A DNA stretch of 64,000 bases from Poa pratensis (lineage: Eukaryota > Streptophyta > Magnoliopsida > Poales > Poaceae). Below the pieces are notes generated by a model, which worked only from the letters and a program-made list of their open reading frames with translations, had not been told where the DNA came from and did no database searches. Positions within the stretch are counted from its first letter, which is position 1, and each line of letters starts with the position of its first letter. Positions 46,640-58,110 of this stretch are shown piece after piece. A program made the position numbers and the translations under genes. The stretch is from assembly GCA_947311845.1 (NCBI GenBank), contig CAMZMU010000052.1, positions 132,957,169 through 133,021,168 on the forward strand, written 5' to 3'.

Positions 46640-49600
46640 ATGGACGGATCCCACGCGAACGCGGCGGCGGCGGCGGCCGGAGGAGGAGAGGGGACGCAGA
46701 GGACCCTGTAAGCTTCCCCTATTCTCCGATCTGGTTTTGCTATGTTCGTTCCTTTGGGTAGTCGCGATGCGCCGCTGGGGTAGAGAGGGGGTGCCGATCC
46801 GGCGGGTGGGCGATCTCGTCTAGGACGGCGACGGCGACGTCGATGACGGGTTCCGGGCGGGGTTGACGGGCTGAGAGCCTCCTCGCGGGTACGGCCCCAG
46901 ACTGATTTCAATCGGCTAGTCTGAAACCCTAAGGCGCCACAGTAGCGGTGGTCTTTGTCTCTGGCTGGGGGATTTAGGGGCGTGGGGTTTTCCCTGGCAG
47001 ACTTTGCTCTTGCCTTCTCCATCTGCAGGCTTTGGCTCGCTACGCTATTAACTTGTTAGACTCTAGGGATTTAGCTCCAGTGACTTTATAAGTCGACGCT
47101 GCAACTTTTAGGAGTATTTCTCTGTTTTACTTTACTTGATGCGTACATGTGCAAGTCCCTGTACCTCAACCTTGATAATCTGTTTGCGGCATTTACAAGC
47201 TTTTTGGCCATTATTATTTTTATTATCTTTTTGAACTTGACCAGATGTTCAAATCAATATCAATAGTTTAACAGATGATTGAAAGGCAGCTATTGCCTAT
47301 TGATATGTGGGCATTGGTGCCTTTAGATCCAGTACTGAGATGAATATCAGTGTTTTCTCCTTATCAGTTATTAGTTACTAAGTTAATCCCTCTTACAAAC
47401 ACTGGGCGTTACCATCTGTATCAATGGACCTTTTTTTAGAGAGCTGCAAGAGCCTTGCATATAGTTTTATTACTAAGCAGAAATGAGTTAAGATACAATA
47501 GAATAGACATTTCAAACGGCGAGACAACAAATAATGTCAAAAACTGTTCACGATGTGTATCCAGTGTGTGATATTCTCAGATTTTATACTTACAACAGTT
47601 AGCTTGTATTGTCAGGATCCTAAAACTGGCTGCCTCTGCCACTCATTGTTAGTTTGGTGGCAATATTTTGGCGATAGTGACAATATTTTTGACATGGTTT
47701 TACTTGCGAAGTCATCCTTTCAAAACTAGGGTTTTATCAGTTGGGACAAGGTGAACTTGTCGCATGCTAGGGTTCATGATTTAGAATGATGGTGTGTATG
47801 CCGCATTAATACCACAGTTTTCTATCTGTTGGGCACTAAATACTGTAGTTTAGGAATGCTACAGCTGTGAAAGTGTTTTCTCTGTTTAGAAAAAAGTGGT
47901 CCTGACCTCTTTGTCAAATACTGTAACAAAACCACAGCTTTGAGGATACTAAGGTTTATGAAACTGCACTATTTGCTGATGCCAAACACCCGAAGTATTT
48001 AAGACTGTAGTATATTCGAAACAATAGTATTTCCCAAGTACTGTAAGAAAATTGAGCAGCCGAACACACCCTTATTTGTGAACTGTTGACAGAGCTTGTA
48101 TTTAAGACTGCAGTATTTTTCGAAACAATAGTATTTCCCAAATACTGTAAGAAATTTGGGCAGACGAACACACACTTATTTGTGAACTGTTGACAGAGCT
48201 TGTGAGAATTCCTTATTTTGATAGAATGGGTGAAAGTTTTGTGTATAAAATCTTTTGGTCAGTCCAACTTATAATCAACCAGCCCAACAGATATAATGCG
48301 TTTTGTAATTTTCCAAGATGGTTATAGCAATCTTCTGCATGTTAATTATCTTTCTAAGACCAATCATTTTTTTAGAGAGCTGCAAGAGCCTTGCATATAT
48401 TCTTATTAGTAAGCAAAAAATAAGTAAGTACAATAGAACCTACATGTCAAACGGTGAGACAACAACAAATGTCAAAACTGTTCATGATATGTATCCGTTG
48501 CGTGCTGTTCTCAGATTTATACTTACAATAGTTAGCTTGTATTGCCCAGGCTCAGAAAACTGGCTGCCCCTGCCACTCATTGTTAGTTTGGTGGCCGTAT
48601 TTTGCTGATAATGATGATCTTTTCGATGTGATTTTTCTCATGAATTCATCCTTCAAAACAAGGGTTTCGTTGTTAAGGCTAGGTGAACTGTCGCGTGTCA
48701 GGGCTCATTATTTAGAATGATGGTGTGTACATGCGTATTTGTGAACTGTTCATAAAACTTGTTATGAGAATTCATTACTTTGATAGAATGTGTGACAATT
48801 TTGTGTTAATGTAGAAGCCTCTGGTTGATCCAACTTATAATTAACCAGCCCAACAGGGATAGCGACTTTTGTAATTTTCCAAGATGGTCATAGTAATCTT
48901 GTGCATGTCAATATTTTTCCAAGACCAAGCTTTTCCTTGGTGTGCAAGTGCGAATTCATGGTGCTTCTTTCAATAAATTTATCTACACATGTGGTTAACT
49001 CTAGACATTGTATTACATCAACAGGAATCCATATGTGACTGGTAACTCAGTGATTGCAATGAAATACAAGGATGGTGTGATCATGGCATGCGATACTGGA
49101 GGTTAGTTGTCACCTCTGCACAGGTAAATATAGCTGCGGTGATACAAAACTCATTATCTAATTCCCCGTGCAGCTTCCTATGGTTCAACTTTGCGGTACA
49201 AGAGCGTGGAGCGTATTAAGGCAGTTGGTAAGCATAGCCTTATTGGAGGGAGTGGGGAGTTCAGTGACTTTCAGGAGATTCTGCGCTATTTGGATGAGTT
49301 AACGTAAGTTACCTTGAATTGTGAGCTCAGGTTTTCTTCACCCTGCTATGTAAATCTATGTGACATCTTCAGCCCCTTTCTTTTTCAGTTTGTCTGATCA
49401 TATGTGGGATGACGGAAACTCACTGGGCCCGAAGGAAATCCATGCCTACCTGACAAGAGTAATGTACAACAGGCGCAATAAGTTTGACCCTCTGTGGAAC
49501 TCCCTGGTGCTTGGTGGAGTGAAAAAGGGCCCAAAGGGTGATGAAAAGTATCTTGGCATGGTATGAAATGCATTTAAAGAATAGTACTGTTTCTTGCTGC

Positions 49601-50051
49601 TGCTGGTTTGTCAGCATCTTTTCTTATCCCTAACATTTGGTGTTCAGGTTAACATGATTGGTACACACTTTGAGGAGAACCACATTGCCACTGGATTTGG
49701 GAACCATATGGCAGTCCCAATACTTCGTGGTGAATGGCGCGAGGACCTGACTTTTGAAGAAGCTGTTAAGCTGATTGAGAAGTGTTTGCTGGTTCTGCTG
49801 TACCGTGACCGGTCATCTATCAACAAATTCCAGGTGCGAACTTGTCCTTCTCAGTGAATCCACTTAGCTCACTAACCCCTAGACAGAAATTTAGAAAGAT
49901 TTCGTTCAACAGCTGCTGAATTGTTCTCGAATGATAGATTGCCAAGATCACGACCGAGGGATCAACCATCTACCCGCCGTACGCCCTGAAGACCAACTGG
50001 GGCTTTGCTGCCTTCGAGAACCCGTCCAAGGGCGCTGTAGGGACATGGTAG
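46640..50051 (+). CDS. PBG1: 20S proteasome beta subunit, PBG1 (beta type-4, beta7 position)
   Basis: The coding exons are 46640-46707, 49025-49101, 49174-49303, 49389-49560, 49648-49833 and 49938-50051. All introns are GT-AG and in phase, giving 248 residues, close to Arabidopsis PBG1. Sequence marks are a short Ala/Gly-rich N-terminal extension, then the NTN-hydrolase fold: NPYVTGNSVIAMKYKDGVIM, GASYGSTLRYKSVERI, IGGSGEFSDFQ, MYNRRNKFDPLWNSLVLGG and GTHFEENHIATGFGNHMAVPILR. It belongs to the non-catalytic beta subunits and sits at the beta7 position of the 20S core that degrades ubiquitinated proteins in cytosol and nucleus. The first intron (2,317 bases) is long and carries an internal duplication. 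The gene looks intact. The 3' untranslated region begins at 50052; its end is not clear. Confidence 0.95.
47430..49010 (+). repeat. Tandem duplication inside intron 1 of PBG1
   Basis: The segments 47430-47800 and 48360-48730 are clearly related (both start ttttttagagagctgcaag). The flank 48175-48370 recurs at 48738-48935, so the unit is about 570-930 bases with internal loss. A smaller direct repeat of about 115 bases lies at 47985-48090 and 48100-48205 (phrases tatttaagactg.agtat and ttatttgtgaactgttgac). Confidence 0.75.
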
Positions 50052-50834
50052 ATTATGCATGCCGCGGCCATGAGCTAGGAAACTGTCTCAGCTCCGTGAG
50101 CTTTTGATCCGAACATGACTGGAACACCACATTTGCTGTATGCCATGATATGATTTAATTTCAACTCTTGTGAACGTTAAGCCTGGATCTCGTATGATAA
50201 TTGGTCTTTATTGCTTTTGTGTCGATCTGGAACTCTGGCCAAGAGTGTCTATTCCCAAACTTGTGCTCCATTCCACATGTCATTGCTGGCCGCTTTGTAG
50301 TCGAATTAACCCTGTTTTTTTTCTCTCTTCACGAAAACTGTTCAGTTATATTGTTATAATCAGCACTCTTCTGTCCTTGGGTTCTGGATCGTTCTCCTCA
50401 TGTTAGTACGTCACCATGCAAGCGCCAGCAAAATTTCACGGGATGCGTCGGCAGCCCTCAAAATCTCAAGTTCTCAAACAGTATTTCGCCCTAGCTCTCG
50501 TTTGTCCGCTTGGATGTCTACAGCTTCGAAGAGAGTCAGCATCTCCACAATGACCCCCCAAAGACCTAATACAGACCCAAAAAATGGTCACAGCTGCACC
50601 CTCCAAAGATCCAGGCCTAGCTAAATTGTGTCTGGCACCCCCGAAAGGGCCCCAAGTTTGGAGTCCCTCTCGGGGTGCCGGATACTACTCGGACATGTCC
50701 GCCGACAGGTGCGGCCCACCCATCATAGACACAGGGCGTGAACAGGTGGTTTATGGCACCGTGTAGGAGGCCGTTCCGCCCGCGTTAATGGAGACGCTTA
50801 CCCGCAGGCAACGAAGGGACGGGACGGGACGGCG
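50052..50834. other. PBG1 3' region and intergenic sequence
   Basis: It includes the proteasome gene 3' untranslated region (first few hundred bases). From about 50400 it is unassigned sequence with no supported gene. Confidence 0.5.
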
Positions 50835-51021
50835 ATGCGTCTGCTGCACACGTCGCATTTACGACGGCGCCTGCTGAGCGCCCAGCCTTTACCGGCTTCC
50901 CAAGCGCCGCCGAGGCGGAGACGTGTCGCCGCCTTTAACTCCGACGCGACGTGTGCTCACCCACTCGCGCTTCCCACCCAGCGTCACCGCTTCCCGCCTC
51001 CGTTTCCCGCCTCAACCCAGA

Positions 51022-51501
51022 CAACTATAAAGAGCCCCCCGCCATGCAGCCATTTCACCACAGCACCACCGACGCTCGCCGTAGCCCACAGCAACACCGG
51101 AGCTCACCGGAGCCCACAACAACACCATGCCTCACCGCCGCCGCTGTGGCCAGGCCAAGTGGTTGCCGCCAACTCGTTCGCGAGCTGGCGCAACGAGCAG
51201 GCATACCGCCAGGTCAGGCTCGGCTTCGAGACGGCTGGCGACGCCGTGGAGGCAGCCATCATCCAGGCCTCCATCGAGAGCGCAGAGCGGGATGAGCGCT
51301 ACGGCGTCTTCATGGCCGCCGAGCGTGCGGCGTACTAGCAGCTGGCCAGGGAGGTGATGCAGCGGGATGAGATGTGTCGGGAGGTGGAGCATCGGGATGC
51401 AATGCGCCGGGCGGCGAGCACGCTCCGACAAGAAAGGCGTGTGTGCTCGCGCTTAGCCCAAAAGGCGCACAACGACGAGGCTGGCTCGAGCTGCGGCGTT
51501 T
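51022..51501 (+). pseudogene. Small intronless gene, disabled (unknown family)
   Basis: A TATA-like actataaagag lies near 51023-51033. At 51127 the context ACCATGCC suggests a lost base, because the ATG opens the wrong frame. The meaningful frame (SPPPLWPGQVV onward) starts one base later and runs as a charged helical protein (ERDERYGVFMAAERAAY). A TAG at 51336-51338 then interrupts it, and it continues in frame (QLAREVMQRDEM to EAGSSCGV) to a stop at 51499-51501. GC-rich coding bias persists across the stop. So it is probably one gene with a one-base deletion and a nonsense change. I do not recognise the family. Confidence 0.5.
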
Positions 51502-51741
51502 AGATTAGGGTTTAGTTATAATTGTAGTTTAAATTTCGTAATTTTGTATCGTTGTAGTTTAAGTTTGAATCAAGAAAATGTCGTCGCATTTACACCGACG
51601 CCTACCCAGAGTGCAGCGTTCCAGCGTAGCGGCCAGCTTTAAAAGACGCCGTCGTTCGACGCGCCCAGCGATGCGGTGATCCCGGCTTCCCAAGCGCCGC
51701 CTCTAGCTAGCTTTATACGTCGCTGCCGCCAGCACCTGCGC

Positions 51742-51748
51742 ATATAAA
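51742..51748 (+). promoter_or_regulatory. TATA box of the small gene at 51825
   Basis: The sequence atataaa lies about 77 bases before a strong-context ATG (GCCACCATGG). Confidence 0.6.
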
Positions 51749-51824
51749 CGTGACCGCCTTGCTACTAGCCTTCATCCTCCTCGCCCTTTGTTCCCATTCT
51801 CTCCCCCTAGCGTGCTCCGCCACC

Positions 51825-52295
51825 ATGGACGTGAACAGGAGGTGGCTAAACGGGCATGAGGCCAAAGTGTTCGCTGAGCACGACATCCTGTGCCCGCCCA
51901 AGGCGAAGTTTCCTAATGGCTTGGGGGTGCCGGTGGCGCCTGTCCCCAAGGCCATCGACACGACGTTCTCCAGCAGCCCCTCGTACTCCCGCGAGGAGCG
52001 GCAGAAGGCGCTCAACTGTTTCAACGGTGAGCAACCACCACCAAACGAGAACGCTCAGGAGCGGATGAGGTTCTGGTCGGAGCCTGGCCACACCATCAAG
52101 GACGTGTATGAGGCCGCCCTGGCAAAAAATGCCGCGGCCGAAGCTGCAACACGTGCCTACGCGGCGGCGCCCGAGCCCGCTACAGAGGAGGCGCCGCCGC
52201 GTAGGTGCCGTAGGATTTACGCGCGAGATTTTGTAATTTTAGCTTTCAATTTAAATCAAACTTCGATTTCCATTTTATGTCCACAAAGTGTTTGA
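51825..52295 (+). CDS. Small intronless gene, unknown function
   Basis: I start at the ATG at 51825, in an ideal plant context, not at the upstream GTG. The product is 156 residues. The N-terminal half has polar, folded-looking sequence (NRRWLNGHEAKVFAEHD, LGVPVAPVPKAIDTTF, YSREERQKALNCF). Then come a Pro/Asn-rich spacer, MRFWSEPGHTIKDVYEAALAK, and an Ala/Pro-rich end with Arg-Arg-Cys-Arg-Arg. Codon use is GC-rich until about 52220 and AT-rich after, so the last ~25 residues may be readthrough past a lost stop or a missed splice site. The upstream 51575-51700 resembles 50850-50920, before the broken neighbour. No function can be given. Confidence 0.45.
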   Translation: MDVNRRWLNGHEAKVFAEHDILCPPKAKFPNGLGVPVAPVPKAIDTTFSSSPSYSREERQKALNCFNGEQPPPNENAQERMRFWSEPGHTIKDVYEAALAKNAAAEAATRAYAAAPEPATEEAPPRRCRRIYARDFVILAFNLNQTSISILCPQSV

Positions 52296-53379
52296 TCATT
52301 TGTTCAAAATTTAGATCCATTCGAGGGCCGGCCCTTTGGAGTGCGCCGCTGTGGGTTGCACCCCTATTATGTCAGACATGTGTCCAGCACACCCAATTGA
52401 TGCCAATGGGGTACTGGATACAAATTTGGAGAGTGCCACTGGAAATGATCTTAGGGACGCTAGTCTGGACATGGTTTATTGCCCAATACTACAGAGTGGA
52501 GTCCAGGCTTGGTTCGCGATTTCCGTCGAATTGAACTTCTCAATTGTATCTGCCTGTCCAGTTCTAATCGTCGTAAATACCTACTGAGCGAAATTGAGCT
52601 AAGCCAGGCAGCGAGCTTGGTGTCAAACCACGATGATCGGTTCTCGCTGGCAATGTGGCTGCCCGTTAATATGGTTGGATATTAAGAAACAATCCCAATC
52701 ATCATAGAGCTCTGACGCGTCTATCAAATGCAAATATTGGAACCTATAGCAGGATTGATGGACGGTGGCGACAAGCCTGTCCGTTTGCTGAAACTTCTTT
52801 GTTCAGATATTATTATATATATTTTTAAATGTTACCAAGAGAGCTGCTAAAGAAGGATGAATCAGTTTACGAGGGAACCGGGCTCAAAAATTGTACATGA
52901 CTCGGTTAATTAAAGGAACCGAACAAATACCACTCACTAACAATGACATCACACGACTCATGCTTCGAGCCTCCCAAGAGCGACCACAACTCCAAGTGCT
53001 CGGAGCAACATACCGACAAGTCGACCACATATGCGTCTAGAAGGAGTCGGCTAGTGGACGGCAGAATCTGACCGGACCTGATGAGGATATCGCCAAGGAG
53101 GTTTTGCCCCTTCAAGGTCCTACGCATGCGGGGCACAATGTACATAATTAGATTGTTGACGACAAATGCCATGTCATTTTTCCCAACTTTTTTTCTTTTC
53201 CTGATATATAGACAATATTAGAATAGAACATGTTTGCCTGATAAAACATTATTTGCTAAGAATTAGCTAAATCTCAATCACCTTATCTGTCATTCAATTT
53301 TTGCGCAAAGATTTGTGCAACCCATTAGTCCGTTTCTTTTGTATCGTGTGCCGCACAAGCATCGTGACTTCCATTTTAT
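52296..53379. other. No gene recognised
   Basis: Short frames at 52277-52587 (plus) and 52906-53172 (minus) are unfamiliar. The minus frame has an ordinary amino-acid composition and could be an exon remnant, but nothing supports a complete gene. Confidence 0.45.
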
Positions 53380-55112
53380 CTTAGGCGTGCCCATGGGTTG
53401 CTAGCTGTGTTTAGATGGGCTTTCAGGTATGCAGTTTTTTATATATTATTTGTTTTTTCTGGCCTTTTAAACAATCACCGAGTAGGGAGAAGGTTTCCAC
53501 CCAAATTCGTTACTTCAAGAAATGGATGGGTGGCTACGCTCCACCCCATTCGCAGAGCTATGTCTATGCCAAGGGGGGCCACCGCCCCCCCCCCCCCCCC
53601 CCCAACTGGTATGCCCAATCTGGTCAATCAACCCTGCCGCAACGTCTCCCCCCGTTCAGTCAAATTTGAATATGAAATGTTTGATAAGTTGGTTTCAAAA
53701 GGTTCTTGAAATGTATTCCTCCCGAAACTAAAAGTTTGAAACATTTTGTTTTCAAACTTTTAATTGCTTTCAGAGACTCTATTGTTTTCAGAATTCACTA
53801 TAAAAGGAAGCAGAGATAGGCCCAGGCAGCCCGGGGCATCCAAACTTTTTTAGTTGGTAATTTTGCTTATTGGAAAGATTTGATCCAAGTTTTGGTTGGT
53901 ATCTTTGTGATTTGAAGCAATGTCGTGGGCTTAACGGAATCCAAGCTCTGCTCCCTGACCATAAACAAATTTTAGGCTCTCTTTGGATTGTAGGATTTTC
54001 ATAGGAATTCTGAAGGGTTTGAAATCTATGGATTTTTTCTACGGAATCCCAAAGGATCGGGGCTATCAAGTTCTTATGGAATCCATTCCTATGGCCACAA
54101 TTCCATAGGATTCTCAACATGAGCTCAAACCTCATTTTAATTTTCCTACGCGAAGTCCAATGCAGTTTCACTCTATCTCTCTCTATTCTCTCTCATCAAT
54201 CGTTCAAAATTCCTGTGTTCAATTCCTGCGCACTATCCAAAGGCACCTGCGGCAAAATTACTGCATTTTAGAATTCTGTGGGAATCCACTTCACATGACA
54301 GCTCAATTCTGCGTTTTTCCTATTTCTACATTTTGAAAATCCTGCAATTCAAAGAAGCCCTTAGTCTAAGAATTTAGAGTCCTATAAGGTTGCATCTATT
54401 TTGGATAGTGTGCACTCAAGACATAACTTGTATATGTGATTGTTTTGAGTGAATAAAGTCCGTCGTGTTGCTTAGGGGGAAGGGTTATTAAATAATTTTC
54501 TCGTGATTATAAAGTTAGATCTCAGAAATACGTACCTTGCGGGGAAATCATCTCATAACTTCAAATGTTTTGTCATACGAAATGTACCACATATATTGTC
54601 AACGGAACCACCTGACATGAGAATTGTATTCACCTGTCTGTCATGCTCCATCTGATCTCATATGATTTTGCGCTGACAGTTTCGTATGAAGGGATATTCA
54701 ATCTGTAATCTGCGGGACAGCCAGCCAGCCAGTCACCCGCAGTTTTTGGTAGAGAGCCGGGGGCCGACAAGATTTCTCGTCAGACGATCATCGTTGAGAT
54801 ACTACGCCGATGTGTCAAGAATTAAGATGCATCTCGGCTCTCGCAAGATGGTGAGGGATATACGTGCAGTCGCTAGCTTATGGAGTTATGGTATGTGGGA
54901 TGTCTATGTGTGCCCAACCCAACCTGGCGGTACACCGCGGACGTTGACGCCGGACGCCAACCCATGGGACGATCTCTAGGCCGTGGCGTGCGGATGCGCT
55001 TCGCTCCCAAGTGGTAGCTCCTCGCGGGAGCAGGACGACAACACGTTGGTGGCACCGGCGGATTTGGCGTATCGAAGCTGATGCCGACGGCAGGCCGGTT
55101 GGCGTCGACACC
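53380..55112. repeat. Duplicated segment, copy A
   Basis: It is collinear with copy B (56720-59020) over many blocks: 53418-53580 with 56750-56910, 53640-53970 with 57130-57530, 54361-54460 with 57540-57566 and 58111-58220, 54520-54720 with 58270-58465, 54756-54810 with 58485-58545, and 54935-55110 with 58885-59010. Divergence is substantial. Copy A has a Tourist MITE and a C19 tract (53585-53603). Confidence 0.75.
53975..54360. mobile_element. Tourist-type (PIF/Harbinger) MITE, 386 bp
   Basis: It is flanked by TTA at 53972-53974 and 54361-54363. Ends read GGCTCTCTTTGGATTGTAGG and, reversed, GGGCTTCTTTGAATTGCAGG. Copy B lacks it at the matching point near 57530. Confidence 0.85.
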
Positions 55113-55703
55113 GAATTGGTGAACCGAAGCTTATCCACCCTACTTCGTGTATTGATCAAGACTAATTTGAAGAATCGGGAAGAATGCATCCCACATGTTG
55201 AGTTTGCCAGCAATGGAGCACTTCGTCGAGCAACAAACATAAGCCCCTTCGAGACCGTCTATGGCTCCAACCCTTACACTGCGCTTGACAGGCTACCACT
55301 TCGAGAGCAAGTTGACATGGATTTCGATAAACACATCGCCTACATGAAGAAGCTACATGAAGAAACAAGAACTACACTTGAGATGCACAATGAGATTCAT
55401 GCCACCAAGATAAACAAGAGCAAGCGTGACATGATCTTTGAAGATGGAGACCTTGTTTTGGCTACAATTTCGTAAGGACCGCTTTCCACATGCAAGAAAG
55501 TCCAATCTATCTCCAAGAGACGACGGACCCTTCAAGGTTCTCAAGCGTATCAACGACAACGCATACAAGATCGACATCTCCAACTCCAAGTACTTGGTCC
55601 ATGACACTTTCAACGTCACCGACCTATGACCATACCATGAGAACTCAAGTGATGAGGATTGCCAATAGTCGAGGACGACTCTTTCCCAAGGGAGGGGGAG
55701 AGA
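55113..55703 (+). pseudogene. Integrase C-terminal fragment of a Ty3/gypsy (chromovirus-like) element
   Basis: The frame has the familiar order LVNRSLSTLLRVLIKTNLKN, then FETVYGSNPYTALDRLPL and KSKRDMIFEDGDLV. It shifts by one base near 55462 and continues FRKDRFPHARKSNLSPRDDG to FNVTDL. This is the end of integrase of Reina-like chromoviruses. It is cut at its left end. A purine-rich tract (55689-55703, aagggagggggagag) then leads into the LTR. Confidence 0.82.
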
Positions 55704-56702
55704 TGATGTAGTGCAACCTACCTCCAACCCACCAATTGCTTCAAATGGCCCAATGATTAGAGTTAGAGTCAAACCTATCCATGATAAGATGAACTTACTC
55801 ATATCTATGTGTGATCTTGACACCCTTTGAATGGTTTGCTACTTCATTTAGATACCTTGTGTATACTCAGCTACAACACTCATGAAGATCCCCAAGGCAA
55901 TATAGAAGATGGACAAGAGATGAGACAAGAAGATGATGAAGAAGCAGCAGAACAGCGGTACTACCGTCAACGTCGCCGGTACTACTGCCAGCCGCGAGAT
56001 AAAGAAGTTGAAGTAGAAGAAGCTCCAGGCGATGGTACTACCGCCGCACCCAGCGGTACTACCACCGCTCCTAGGATCGGTACTACCGCCAACTCCGAAA
56101 ACACTTCTGCATACCCCGTCGGTAGTAGCCCGGTAGCAACCACGTTCTACCACCAGAATAAAATGTAAATAACTTTGAGTGTGCCATGGTACTACCGCCC
56201 CTGCTCCAGGAGCGGTAGTACCGCTGCACACCCAGGTTTCGAATGTAAAACTCCCCTCACCTACCATTTCACCCACTAGACTATAAATAGCTCCTCCTCT
56301 GCCTAGGGTTAGAGTTAGAACGAATATGAATTGACTTTGTTTAGCTTTGCTCCAACTTTCCCCTTTTGGAAACCAAAACCTTTCCGAGGATCCGAATCCC
56401 GGGTTGTACAAGGTCTCTTCAAAGTAGCTACTACTTTCCAATCTCCCCCTTGTGGATTCTATTGGCCCGGTGGATCTACCGGTGAAGAGAAACAGTTTCA
56501 ATTGAGAGTGAGATTGACTTGGGTTTTGAGAATCGGGGGTTACCCTCGGGGCCGGTTACCGATTGATCTTCTGTTGCAAGTTTTGCTAGTTATCCCTTGT
56601 TTACCACCACCCCCTCGTGTTCCCCCTAGTGTTTACCCTTCGTTCGTCGTGTTCATCACACCCGCCATAAATCCGTGAAGATCGGGACCCCGACCCGCAT
56701 CA
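55704..56702 (+). repeat. 3' LTR (999 bp) of the gypsy remnant
   Basis: It begins TGATG and ends CATCA, perfect mirror ends, directly after the polypurine tract. It has several GGTACTACCGC motifs (about 55955-56220) and a TATA box tataaatag at 56282-56290. No 5' LTR is present. Confidence 0.8.
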
Positions 56703-57576
56703 CCCCGTGGGCTCTACTATCATACTGTTTTATGTAGGTACGTGTGCCTTGAGGTATGCGGCCTTTTGTATGTTATTTATTTGTGGCCATTTTGAACTAT
56801 CACCAGGTAGGGAGAAGGTTCCCACCCAAATTCATTACTTGAAAAAATGGATGGGTGGCTGCGCTCCACCCAGTGACAACTATGTGTACACCGACGGGCC
56901 ACCGCCCCCCTAGCCTAAGATATTTTTTCCGTAAAATCACCTAATATTTGGTAAATTTCGACTTAAAATCCCTATTTTTGGCCCATTGCCCCCCTCCCCT
57001 AATGATGGCCCAAAATGAGAAAGGATTGTGTCTGTTGCCTATCGAGTGCAACTACCGGCCGGCTCAACTGTTCATCCCGTCTTCCATGTGTCCCAGCTGC
57101 GCCGTGTCTTGCATCTAGGCTTCCAAAATCTTGTCGCACCGTCTCTTCCTATTCAGTCAAATTTGAAATTGAAAGTTTGAGAAGTTGGATTTGAAAGGTT
57201 CTGAAAATGTATTCGTCCCGAAACTAAAAGTTTGAAACATTTTGTTTTCAAATGTCTATTGGAACTTGTTTAATAAATAAAAGAGAAATGTAGAAAAATA
57301 AGTTTCTCAAGTTTAGTGAGTTTGACTTTTCAGAAAGCCTCGAGAGGCTCTATTGTTTTTAGAATTCACATAACAGTGGCAGAGACAGGCCCAAGGAGCC
57401 CAGGGCGTAGAAACTTTTTTAGTTGGTAATTTGAAAGATTTGTTCCAAATTTTGCTTGGTATTTTTGTGACTTGAAGCAATGGTCGTGGGCTTAACGGAA
57501 ATCCTAGCTCCGCTCTCTGACCGTAAACAACTTGTAGAATCTAAAAATTTAGAGAGTCCTATAAGGCTGCATTGTG

Positions 57577-57927
57577 CAGAAATCCACTTTGGCACCCGGG
57601 TGCATATGCTCATGTTATATTTTTTAAAATTTAAAAAATATGAAAAGACATCGAAAAAATCTCAAACAATTTGGGCACAAACATATGCAAGATTTCAACA
57701 TTCGTGCAAAATTTCGGAAGTAAATGACACTTTATATGGTCTGTGCAAAAAAGACAAAATCTGTGCTGCAAATGTTATTTCCTTCCGAAATTTTGCACAA
57801 ATGTTGAACACTTGTATATCTTTGTGCCCAATTTTTTTTTTCAGATTTTTTCAAAGTGTTTTCATATTTTTTTAGTTTTGAAAAAAATATCAGGAGCATA
57901 TGCACCCGGGAGGCAAAACGCCTCTCT
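57577..57927. mobile_element. Mutator-type MITE, ~351 bp
   Basis: It is flanked by TGCATTGTG (57568-57576 and 57929-57937; CTGCATTGTG if ten bases). The ends contain matching inverted CACCCGGGTGCATATGCTC (left) and its reverse complement near 57895-57912 (right). A 9-10 bp duplication is typical of the Mutator superfamily. Confidence 0.8.
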
Positions 57928-57948
57928 CTGCATTGTGAGAGTTCTATA

Positions 57949-58110
57949 CAGTGGCCGACCCAGACAATATTTTGAGAGGGGGCACACGATTTGACTTGGG
58001 GCATTTCTTGTATAACTCCACAAAATTTGAAGAATTTTCTCTAAGAATTGAACAAATACTATTGAAATTTCAATTTTTGACACACAAGCCTGTACTTGGT
58101 TCCGCCCCTG
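57949..58110. mobile_element. hAT-type MITE, 162 bp
   Basis: Flanks are GTTCTATA (57941-57948) and GTTCTATT (58111-58118), an 8-bp duplication with one change. Ends are CAGTGGCCGACCCAG and, reversed, CAGGGGCGGAACCAAG. Confidence 0.75.

Noticed and set aside
46321..47022. 233-codon minus frame across the PBG1 promoter and first exon
   Set aside because: It is antisense to the PBG1 leader and exon 1 and is low-complexity.
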